From an uncultured Methylomonas sp. (lineage in GTDB: Bacteria > Pseudomonadota > Gammaproteobacteria > Methylococcales > Methylomonadaceae), in assembly GCA_936941155.1 (NCBI GenBank), contig CAKZJE010000086.1, positions 1 to 44,898 of the forward strand: a stretch of 44,898 bases of DNA, read 5' to 3'. The notes below the pieces were generated by a model that had not been told where the DNA came from, made no database searches, and saw nothing but the letters and a program-made list of their open reading frames with translations. The number at the start of each line of letters is the position of its first letter. Positions within the stretch are counted from its first letter, which is position 1. Positions 9,332-17,152 of this stretch are shown piece by piece. Both the position numbers and the translations under genes were made by a program.

Positions 9332-12088
9332 TCAGCTATTATCGCTAATAATAGGCTCAATGAAATCAAGAATCTTCTCAAATTGAAATTGCCGTGCCAA
9401 TTTAGTTAAGTTTTTCGCTAAAAATGCTTCCGTTTCAGGAATTTCTGCTATCAATAGTAAAACGTGCTCGCTATCGGCTTCTAAAGCTGTTTCGAATAAT
9501 TTTTTCAGCCATGCTACTGGCATCACTTGAAAATGTTGGCTTGATAATACAGGTTCAGATGAATTGAGACTATCAGCAGTGATATTTTCATAAATAAATT
9601 GTACGCCTAAATGTTTCGTCAACATTTCAAAAATAATAGATTCTCTAAACGGTTTGCGGACAAAATCATCACAACCTGCTGATAACACAATCGCTTTTTC
9701 TTCTTCCAATACACTAGCGGTCAATGCAATTACCGCAGTCGCATTACCTCTAACGTGCGACTTAATGTATTTTGTGGCTTCGTAACCATCCATCACCGGC
9801 ATTCGCATATCCATCCAAATCAAATGCGGTTGCCATTGTTCCCAAATAGCAATGGCTTCTTGTCCATTACTGGCTTCTTGTAAATCAAAACCAAAAGGGC
9901 TAAGTAATTTACACAGTAATTGCCGATTAATGGCTTTATCATCGACAATTAAAATTTTATAGGTTGGTTGATTAGGTGCGAGTCCGATAATTTGACGTTC
10001 ATTCAGCGAATTATTATTGTGAATTTCTTTGCCAATCTGAGCCTTAATTTCAAAGTCAAAACAAGTTCCTTTGCCTAGCTCACTGGTGACGCTAATATCA
10101 CCACCCATTAAACGGACAAATTGTTGGCTAATCACTAAGCCTAATCCCGTCCCTTCTTGTGCATCGCGTCCTGAATTAGTTTGACTAAAGGCTTCAAATA
10201 ATTTATTTAATTCATCGGGAGCAATGCCAACGCCTGTATCACGAATACTAAAATTTAATTCATAATTTTGATTATCTTTTTCGATAGCACTGATACTTAA
10301 AACCACTTCACCTTGTTGAGTGAATTTAATCGCATTGCCTAATAGATTTAACAAAACTTGCCTTAATTTAACGCCATCTGCATAAAGATAACGCGGTAGA
10401 TTATTATCTTTAACAAAAATTAATTCCAAACCGGCATTATAGGCGCGTAAATGCAAAGTATCTTCTAAATCATCCAATAATTGAAATAAGTCAAAATCTT
10501 TTTTATTTAATGTCGTTTTACCTGCTTCTATTTTAGAAAAGTCCAGCACGTTATTAATCAGGGTTAATAAATAATCACCGCTACGATGAATAATCCCCGC
10601 ATTCTCATATTGCTCTTTTGGCAGGCTTTTAGTGCGTAACATAATTTGCGAAAAGCCAATAATGGCATTTAAAGGCGAGCGTAATTCATGGCTCATATTG
10701 GCAATAAAAGCACTTTTGGCTTGATTGGCGACTTCGGCTTTATCTTTAGCAATCGCTAATTCCGCTGTTCTTTGTGCAACTTTATGTTCTAAGGTTTCAA
10801 AAGAGTCTTGTAATTCATGCGCCATACTATTAAATGATACGGCAAGCTCAGCTAATTCATAAGTGCTGCCAATCGCCAACGTTTGCTCCATGTGACCTTG
10901 TGCTATGGCTTTAGCCGCTTTATTCATGCGTAGAATGGGTTTAGTAACCGAGCGAGCGGTTAAAATACCAATGAATAGCACCAGAATTAATGCCGCCATT
11001 GAAATTAAAAAAGTTTGCTGAGTATTCTCATAAATATGTTCAAGAAAATCCGATTCAGGAACAATAGTGACAATAAACCAATCCAGCCCTAATTCATCTT
11101 GATAAGGCGAAATTTGCAGTAATTGTTTTTGTTGTTGATAATCAAATTCTAATTGATAACTGCGGTCAATTTTATCAAAACTTATAAAATGCTGTTTTAA
11201 ATAAACGGCTGTCGCTTGAATAATTGGATTGCTGCTTTTATCAATCGATGGTCGTGTTATTTGTTTAACATCTTGACCTATATCAAGACTGTGTTCATGC
11301 TGAGAACTGGCAATCAATAGACCTTGCTTATCAAAAATAAAACTCTGCCCTGATTTACCAATTGTAAGTTTACTTAGAAAATTTTGGACAATATCTAATT
11401 GATACGTTGCCCCAGTAATACCTAAAAGCTTTCCCTGTTTATCATGAATCGGCAGACAAATATCAAGAAAATACATATTGTTATAATCAGGCGCAACAGC
11501 AATGGGAAGCCACATCATTTTATTAGCTTTAATGGTTTCGCTGTACCAAGAGCGTTGATGCGGATCAAAATAAGTATTGATTTTTTCAACTATTTCAGCG
11601 GGTTTATCTTCATCATTAATACGGTATTCAAAAGTAAAATGGTTAGTTGTAGCATTAGAAATCACAAAGCGTAATTCACCATTATCGGGTTTTCTACGAA
11701 TGCCAAAATAAGCATTTTCTTTTTCAGAGGACAAACTAATCCAACTGACTTGCTCATAATGCTTCATTAGCTGTGCTAGATATTGATACATTTTTGCCGT
11801 TTGTTTTTTTGAATCAAAACTTAATTCACCGCGTTTAACCGCATCAGTATTGAATTTAAGAATCATCACCAGTGCAGATAATTCTTTTTCAATATAGTCA
11901 TGCACTTTTAAGGTGACTTCTTCGCGCAATTGCGAGGCAATATCATTTACCGCTTCTTTACCATTTTGATAAGAAAGAAAACCGACTAATCCGACAATAA
12001 TACAAACTTCTATTAAAAAAGGAATAATTAGCACTAAACGCAGTGAAATTTTGTGCTTTTTTTTAGTAATGTTAATGGCGTTATTCAT
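9332..12088 (-). CDS. Hybrid histidine kinase with dCache sensor, HAMP and REC
   Basis: The 918-residue kinase has TM1 at about 17-38 and a periplasmic double-Cache-like domain at 40-355 (motifs WISLSSEKE, WYSETIKANKMMWLP, GLDWFIVTIVPES). TM2 lies at 358-378, HAMP at 378-430, then a coiled coil. HisKA has H467 ([10 protein letters not shown]), the ATPase has N585 and GTGLGL, and REC has D760 ([11 protein letters not shown]) and K812 (RKPF). A 60-residue helical tail from about 855 replaces Hpt and is shared with three neighbouring kinases. It probably forms an operon with the downstream REC-PAS-GGDEF gene. Bases 9582-9829 are identical to 12567-12814 in the next kinase. Confidence 0.93.
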   Translation of the reverse strand: MNNAINITKKKHKISLRLVLIIPFLIEVCIIVGLVGFLSYQNGKEAVNDIASQLREEVTLKVHDYIEKELSALVMILKFNTDAVKRGELSFDSKKQTAKMYQYLAQLMKHYEQVSWISLSSEKENAYFGIRRKPDNGELRFVISNATTNHFTFEYRINDEDKPAEIVEKINTYFDPHQRSWYSETIKANKMMWLPIAVAPDYNNMYFLDICLPIHDKQGKLLGITGATYQLDIVQNFLSKLTIGKSGQSFIFDKQGLLIASSQHEHSLDIGQDVKQITRPSIDKSSNPIIQATAVYLKQHFISFDKIDRSYQLEFDYQQQKQLLQISPYQDELGLDWFIVTIVPESDFLEHIYENTQQTFLISMAALILVLFIGILTARSVTKPILRMNKAAKAIAQGHMEQTLAIGSTYELAELAVSFNSMAHELQDSFETLEHKVAQRTAELAIAKDKAEVANQAKSAFIANMSHELRSPLNAIIGFSQIMLRTKSLPKEQYENAGIIHRSGDYLLTLINNVLDFSKIEAGKTTLNKKDFDLFQLLDDLEDTLHLRAYNAGLELIFVKDNNLPRYLYADGVKLRQVLLNLLGNAIKFTQQGEVVLSISAIEKDNQNYELNFSIRDTGVGIAPDELNKLFEAFSQTNSGRDAQEGTGLGLVISQQFVRLMGGDISVTSELGKGTCFDFEIKAQIGKEIHNNNSLNERQIIGLAPNQPTYKILIVDDKAINRQLLCKLLSPFGFDLQEASNGQEAIAIWEQWQPHLIWMDMRMPVMDGYEATKYIKSHVRGNATAVIALTASVLEEEKAIVLSAGCDDFVRKPFRESIIFEMLTKHLGVQFIYENITADSLNSSEPVLSSQHFQVMPVAWLKKLFETALEADSEHVLLLIAEIPETEAFLAKNLTKLARQFQFEKILDFIEPIISDNS

Positions 12089-12127
12089 ATAAGTGATTGG
12101 TAAAAAGTTGACAAGTATAAATCACGC

Positions 12128-12280
12128 AAACCTGCGAAGTTTTTAAAACCTTGCTGGTTTACTTAGTCAATCGAAATTCCAGCAGAGATGCTGGAATCCA
12201 GACAGAGGATGACATTACATTGAACACATCCCTGTGACTGGATTGCGGCATCCCCCTCAAAGGGGCAGGCTCTGCCGCAA
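12128..12280. repeat. Cluster of palindromic intergenic repeats
   Basis: Three structures fill most of the 234-bp gap between two kinases. An imperfect AAACC...AGTTTTTAAAACCT...GGTTT palindrome lies at 12128-12160. ATTCCAGCA (12176-12184) faces TGCTGGAAT (12189-12197). TTGCGGCA (12243-12250) faces TGCCGCAA (12273-12280), with CCCCTCAAAGGGG nested inside. The AAACC palindrome resembles the one after pfp at 30903-30935. No gene is visible here. Confidence 0.7.
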
Positions 12281-12322
12281 TGACGGTAACGCATTGATTT
12301 ATAGTCATGCCTTATATCGAAC

Positions 12323-14404
12323 TCAGGTTAAATTAAGTGGCTCAATCAAATCAAGAATTTGTTCAAACTGAAATTTGCGCACTTTTTGCGTCAAACTTTG
12401 AGCTAAAAATTTTTCAGTTGCAGGAATTTCTTGTATTAATAGTAAAACGTTTTCGCTATCGGCTTCTAAAGCAGTTTCGGATAATTTTTGCAGCCATTCT
12501 GCTGGCATCACTTGAAAATCTTGGCTTGATAATACAGGTTCAGATGAATTGAGACTATCCGCAGTTATATTTTCATAAATAAATTGTACGCCTAAATGTT
12601 TCGTCAACATTTCAAAAATAATAGATTCTCTAAACGGTTTGCGGACAAAATCATCACAACCTGCTGATAACACAATCGCTTTTTCTTCTTCCAATACACT
12701 AGCGGTCAATGCAATTACCGCAGTCGCATTACCTCTAACGTGCGACTTAATGTATTTTGTGGCTTCGTAACCATCCATCACCGGCATTCGCATATCCATC
12801 CAAATCAAATGCGGCTGCCATTCTTCCCAAATTGCAATCGCCTGTTTGCCATTAGTCGCTTGTTTTAATTCAAAACCCAAAGGCGCGAGTAATTTATCCA
12901 TTAATTGTCGATTCACTTCTTTATCATCCACAATTAAAATTTTATAACGGGCTTGATGCGGGGCAAGAGCAATCACTTGACGTTTATCAATCGTTTTTTC
13001 AGTGGTTAATTCTTCTGCACATTTCACGGTAATCGTAAAACTAAAACGACTGCCTTTATTTAATTGACTTTCAACACTAATATCGCCGCCCATTAATTGC
13101 ACAAATTGCCGACTAATCACCAAACCTAATCCTGTGCCTTCTTGCGATTCGCGTCCTGAATGGGTTTGATTAAACGCTTCAAATAAAGTTTTTAATTCCT
13201 CTTCTGCAATACCAGCACCGCTGTCTTTAACAATAAAACCCAATTCATATTCGTTGACGGTTTTCTCATAAGCACAAACCCGCAATAGCACTTTGCCTTG
13301 CTGCGTAAATTTAATCGCATTACCTAATAAATTGAGTAAGACTTGGCGCAATTTCAATCCATCAGCATAAATATAACGCGGTAAATTATTGCCTTTATCA
13401 AAAACTAAGGTTAGATTTTTAGCGGTAGCGCGTAAATGCAGCATATCCTCCAATTCATCTAATAATTGATAGAAATCAATATCTTTTATATTTAGTGTCG
13501 TTTTACCGGCTTCTATTTTAGAGAAATCTAACACGTTATTAATTAAAGTCAGTAAATATTCCCCACTGCGATAAATAATTCCTGCATTTTCGTATTGTTC
13601 AGCGGGTAAATTTTTTGTGCGTAGCATCACTTGTGAAAAACCAATAATGGCATTTAAAGGCGAGCGTAATTCATGGCTCATATTGGCAATAAAACTGCTT
13701 TTCGCTTGATTGGCGACTTCGGCTTTTTCTTTGGCAATGACTAATTCGGCGGTGCGTTGTTCAACACGATTTTCTAAAGTGGCAAACGATTCTTTTAATT
13801 GCCCCGCCATTTGATTAAAAGAGCTTGCTAAGGTTTTTAATTCGGCAGTTCCTGAAATTTGCACGGTTTGATTTAATTGTCCTTCGGCAATCGCTTTACT
13901 GGCTTGGCTTAAACGGCGTATCGGTTTGGTAATTAAACTGGAGGTGATAATACTTAAACCAATGGCAATCATTAAAGTCAATCCGCAAAGCAATAAAGTC
14001 ATTTGGGTATTGGCTTTAATTTCGCCCATAAATTCATTTTCTGGAATAACAATCACGATTCGCCAATCCAAACCAAGATTGTCGTGATAAGGAATGACTT
14101 TGACAAAAGGATGTTCTGTTATTTTGGGATGTAATGATTGCGCTTGCTGAATATTTCGCAAACTGCCAAATTGTTTAATTAAAGACAGCGTTGTTTCGCG
14201 TATGATTGGAATAGAGCTATTAATAGGATTGAGACGAGTCGATTTAAATAATTTTAAATATTGAGATGACGCTATGGGAGATTCATCAGAACTGGCAACC
14301 ATTAAGCCTTGTGCATCCACAATAAAAATATGTGCCGCGCCGTTATCGGTTAAGGTTTTTAGAAAGTCACTGATTAATGACAAATCTAACTTGTTGCCAA
14401 TCAC
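12323..14404 (-). CDS. C-terminal part of a frame-split dCache hybrid histidine kinase
   Basis: This 693-residue ORF begins with GTG inside the stop of the upstream ORF (GTGA, 14404-14401). It opens in the second Cache lobe ([22 protein letters not shown]), which aligns with residue 230 onward of the intact paralogue at 9332. TM lies at about 135-155, followed by HAMP. HisKA has H244 ([10 protein letters not shown]), the ATPase has N362, REC has D537 and K589, and the 60-residue helical tail follows. Upstream ORF plus this ORF give about 912 residues, matching the 918 of the paralogue. Reading one base back at the A7 run joins them. Options are a real frameshift mutation, sequencing error, programmed -1 frameshifting, or coupled re-initiation. 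Confidence 0.88.
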   Translation of the reverse strand: MIGNKLDLSLISDFLKTLTDNGAAHIFIVDAQGLMVASSDESPIASSQYLKLFKSTRLNPINSSIPIIRETTLSLIKQFGSLRNIQQAQSLHPKITEHPFVKVIPYHDNLGLDWRIVIVIPENEFMGEIKANTQMTLLLCGLTLMIAIGLSIITSSLITKPIRRLSQASKAIAEGQLNQTVQISGTAELKTLASSFNQMAGQLKESFATLENRVEQRTAELVIAKEKAEVANQAKSSFIANMSHELRSPLNAIIGFSQVMLRTKNLPAEQYENAGIIYRSGEYLLTLINNVLDFSKIEAGKTTLNIKDIDFYQLLDELEDMLHLRATAKNLTLVFDKGNNLPRYIYADGLKLRQVLLNLLGNAIKFTQQGKVLLRVCAYEKTVNEYELGFIVKDSGAGIAEEELKTLFEAFNQTHSGRESQEGTGLGLVISRQFVQLMGGDISVESQLNKGSRFSFTITVKCAEELTTEKTIDKRQVIALAPHQARYKILIVDDKEVNRQLMDKLLAPLGFELKQATNGKQAIAIWEEWQPHLIWMDMRMPVMDGYEATKYIKSHVRGNATAVIALTASVLEEEKAIVLSAGCDDFVRKPFRESIIFEMLTKHLGVQFIYENITADSLNSSEPVLSSQDFQVMPAEWLQKLSETALEADSENVLLLIQEIPATEKFLAQSLTQKVRKFQFEQILDLIEPLNLT

Positions 14405-15060
14405 GCCTGCGAGTTTTTTTGTGCGTCATAGAGAGGGGTACTGACGGAAATGAGAATAACTTCATAACCTAAATTCCGGCTATAGATGGAACTCCACACC
14501 TGTTTACCGGCTTTAACGGCTTCCACATACCACGGAAACGTATTAGGCGTGTTGCTGGTTGAGTCGTGGTGAAGAATGTCGGTAATCTTAATCCGCTTGC
14601 CTTCAGCATTTAGGTCGTAGTTAATTTGTTTGCCTGGATGAAGGATTTCATAAATTTCAAATTCAGCACTATTGTTCATTTTCTTACGACTGGCGGCGAT
14701 AAATTCACCGCTAGGTTTGCCAAAGCTGACTACGGTATGATTAAACGTTTTTATTTGCCGATAAAAATAGCTGCCCAGAGCTTGAAAATCATTGAAATCT
14801 ACCGTATGCGTCTCAAAAGCATCGACATTGGTACGATTAATTTTTTCCGCCGTGCCTAAATAACTCTCAAGGTGTTGCTGAATGCGCTCGCTGGTTTGAA
14901 TCATCAGTTTATCGGCTAGTTTTTCCACCGCTTGCTGTCCGCTACGATACGATAAATAGCCGACTAAACTGACAGCTCCAATAATTTGCAGCACAAAAGG
15001 AATGATTAACAGCCATTTTAAAGAGATTTGTCTTGGGAAAATGCTCGGCGTATTAATCAT
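14401..15060 (-). CDS. N-terminal part of the frame-split dCache hybrid histidine kinase
   Basis: The 219-residue ORF has a TM helix at about 15-37 ([23 protein letters not shown]) and the first part of a periplasmic Cache-type sensor, with motif [19 protein letters not shown] matching WYSETIKANKMMWLP of the paralogue. It stops at YDAQKNSQA where the paralogue continues YQLDIVQNF. The stop overlaps the GTG start of the kinase-core ORF by four bases (GTGA). Taken alone it would be a membrane-anchored sensor fragment without a transmitter. It is divergent from the TonB-dependent receptor at 15128, 67 bp away. Confidence 0.85.
   Translation of the reverse strand: MINTPSIFPRQISLKWLLIIPFVLQIIGAVSLVGYLSYRSGQQAVEKLADKLMIQTSERIQQHLESYLGTAEKINRTNVDAFETHTVDFNDFQALGSYFYRQIKTFNHTVVSFGKPSGEFIAASRKKMNNSAEFEIYEILHPGKQINYDLNAEGKRIKITDILHHDSTSNTPNTFPWYVEAVKAGKQVWSSIYSRNLGYEVILISVSTPLYDAQKNSQA
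14414..14420 (-). other. Frame break: A7 run forming an A_AAA_AAC heptamer
   Basis: On the minus strand the codons are CAA AAA AAC TCG, which contain the classical -1 slippery heptamer A AAA AAC in the correct register. A -1 slip gives CTC GCA GGC GTG ATT, that is [10 protein letters not shown], which restores the paralogue frame. Without a slip the frame ends at TGA (14403-14401). No strong upstream Shine-Dalgarno or immediate downstream stem was seen. A TGGCAAC/GTTGCCA pairing (14393-14399 with 14293-14299) is about 100 nt apart. Confidence 0.75.
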
Positions 15061-15085
15061 GGTTTGCTAAAATCCAAAATCTATT

Positions 15086-15099
15086 AAAATGCGCATTTT
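15086..15099. promoter_or_regulatory. 14-bp perfect palindrome in the divergent kinase/receptor promoter region
   Basis: AAAATGCGCATTTT is a perfect palindrome near the middle of the 67-bp gap between the kinase start (15060) and the receptor start (15128). Position and symmetry fit an operator. No Fur-box-like sequence is present. The palindrome was not found upstream of the second receptor. A regulatory function is inference. Confidence 0.4.
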
Positions 15100-15127
15100 G
15101 TCATTATCTCTTAATGGAATCCAAACG

Positions 15128-17152
15128 ATGATTAAAAAAGCTTTATTACTGAATGGCTGTCTGTGGTCTTTTGCCGTTTTTGCAGATGAGGCGGTGATTG
15201 AACTTGCGCCTATTACAGTGGAGGGCAGTAAAACGGTTCCCGCTTCTTTTAATACGGAAGCCGTTAGCAAGAATACATTGACGGGAAGTGAATTAACCGA
15301 GCGCGGTATTAACGGCATTGATGACATTAGCCAACGCATTGCCAATTTTCACTTAACCAGCCAGGGTACAGGCTCTTTTACGCAACGTTTTAGTATGCGC
15401 GGATTGACCAATACCGCAATATTCAGCCCGCCTGCCGTCGTTTTTTATGTGGATGATGTCCCTTATAGCAATTCAATCGCAACTATGGGGCGTTTACTGA
15501 ATATTAGCAGCCTAGACGTTTATCGGAGTGCGCAACCCGGCAGCTTTGGCAAAAATGCTTATGCAGGAGCGGTTGATATTAAAACCCGACAACCGGAAAA
15601 TAAACTCTCGGCGGGTGTTTCATTGGAATTAGGCAACTATGACTTTCATCAAGTCAGAGCAAATGTTTCAGGCGGTTTAATCACAGATCAGCTTTTTTTT
15701 AGTTTAAACGGCGAATTTCAACAGCGTGATGGTTTTTTATACAACAGTTACTTAAATACTCATCCTGATGCGGTAGAAAATTTTAGTGGCAGAGCCGCAT
15801 TAAAATGGACACCGAATCAAGCTTGGGATGTCCGTTTAACTTTCAGCCGAGAAAACTTTAATTACGGTGCGAGTCGCTATGTGCGTTTGGATTCCCCCGA
15901 TTTTTTTACCGTGAGTTCTGAAGTGAGTGAAAAATTAAAACAACGCGCGGATAGTCAGGCTCTACGCATTGCCTATCACGCTGATAATTACGAACTGTTA
16001 TCCATCAGCAGTCGTCGATTTTGGCAGATGGCCCCCTTGAGAGCTGATTTTGATTCACTGCCAACGCTGTTTACCCGCTTTCAAGACTCAACAGAAACGG
16101 CTTGGACACAAGAGTTTCGTTTACAACCTAAACATAACAACGGTGATTGGCAGTGGCATATCGGCTTATTTTATTCTGATATACAAAAACACTCTTCATC
16201 CGATGCTTTTTTGCCAACGAGTTATACCCGAAATGAATCAAAAAAACGGACGATGGATAACTATGCAGGTTTTGCACAACTTTCTTATCAGGGGATTAAA
16301 GATATAAGAGTCTTTTTGGATTTGCGCATGGACTATGTAAGAAACACAGTGGATGTCTATAACTTTTATCTGCCCAGCAACAATAGAATTGTTTTACAAC
16401 AAGCGGATACTAATTTTTTTATCAGCCCAAAATTTGGCATTGACTATACCTTTTCTCCGCAGTTATTAGTTTATGCCGCAACAGGAAGAGGCTTTAAGCC
16501 GTCTGGATTTGCTCTGCCAGCCTTTTATCCGGTTTTATCACATTTTTACAAAGAAACCAGTTGGCAAAATGAAATTGGCATGAAAACAAATTGGTTTGAT
16601 AATCGGTTTAAACTGAATTTAGCAGGCTTTTATTATGCGATTAAAAATTATCAAATTGAACGAGGTTTTGCTTCAGGTGATTATGCAACAATTAATGCGC
16701 CTAAAGCACATTCACTCGGTTTTGAAGTTGAATCACAAAGCGAGTTAGTCAAGAATTTATGGCTGGAAACCGCTTTGGGTTATACCCATACGCAATTTGA
16801 TGACTACCATGACCCTATTACTCAGGCAAATTATGCGGGGAAAACCGCTCCTTTTATTCCTGATTTTACCAGTACCATCGCGCTGCAATACAAACATCCC
16901 GAAGGCTATTTTGCGCGTGCAGAATGGTTATGGACAGGCAGAACGTATTTTGACGAATCAGAAAGAGCCGCATTAAGTCAGCGTGAATATTCATTGCTGA
17001 ATTTACGCATCGGTTATAAGACTAACGGTTATAGTGCTTATGTTTATACCGATAATCTCACGAATACTGATTATTATAGCTTTATAGTAGGAACACGCGG
17101 TGTGCCCGGAAATCCGCGTGTCATTGGGGCGCAGTTGGGATATGAGTTTTAG
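15128..17152 (+). CDS. TonB-dependent outer-membrane receptor (copy 1)
   Basis: I take the ATG at 15128, which starts the signal peptide MIKKALLLNGCLWSFAVFA with a nearby GGAA site, giving 674 residues; an upstream ATG at 15089 would add 13 residues before it. A TonB-box-like ELAPITVEGS lies at about 25-34. The plug domain spans about 45-160 (RGINGIDDISQRIANF, FSMRGLTNTAIF, VVFYVDDVPY, GRNAYAGAVDI-like). A 22-strand-type barrel follows, ending in aromatic F (LGYEF). The conserved YAATGRGFKPSGF motif is typical of FyuA-like iron-complex receptors, but the substrate is not known. It is paralogous to the receptor at 23956. The stop overlaps by 4 bp the stop of the convergent kinase. It probably takes up a ligand sensed by the adjacent kinases (inference). 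Confidence 0.92.
   Translation: MIKKALLLNGCLWSFAVFADEAVIELAPITVEGSKTVPASFNTEAVSKNTLTGSELTERGINGIDDISQRIANFHLTSQGTGSFTQRFSMRGLTNTAIFSPPAVVFYVDDVPYSNSIATMGRLLNISSLDVYRSAQPGSFGKNAYAGAVDIKTRQPENKLSAGVSLELGNYDFHQVRANVSGGLITDQLFFSLNGEFQQRDGFLYNSYLNTHPDAVENFSGRAALKWTPNQAWDVRLTFSRENFNYGASRYVRLDSPDFFTVSSEVSEKLKQRADSQALRIAYHADNYELLSISSRRFWQMAPLRADFDSLPTLFTRFQDSTETAWTQEFRLQPKHNNGDWQWHIGLFYSDIQKHSSSDAFLPTSYTRNESKKRTMDNYAGFAQLSYQGIKDIRVFLDLRMDYVRNTVDVYNFYLPSNNRIVLQQADTNFFISPKFGIDYTFSPQLLVYAATGRGFKPSGFALPAFYPVLSHFYKETSWQNEIGMKTNWFDNRFKLNLAGFYYAIKNYQIERGFASGDYATINAPKAHSLGFEVESQSELVKNLWLETALGYTHTQFDDYHDPITQANYAGKTAPFIPDFTSTIALQYKHPEGYFARAEWLWTGRTYFDESERAALSQREYSLLNLRIGYKTNGYSAYVYTDNLTNTDYYSFIVGTRGVPGNPRVIGAQLGYEF

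Noticed and set aside
12337-12552. Near-identical 70 to 92-residue plus-strand frames at 12337 and 17100
   Set aside because: They are shadows of the identical tail-coding tracts of two minus-strand kinases and are similar only because of gene conversion.
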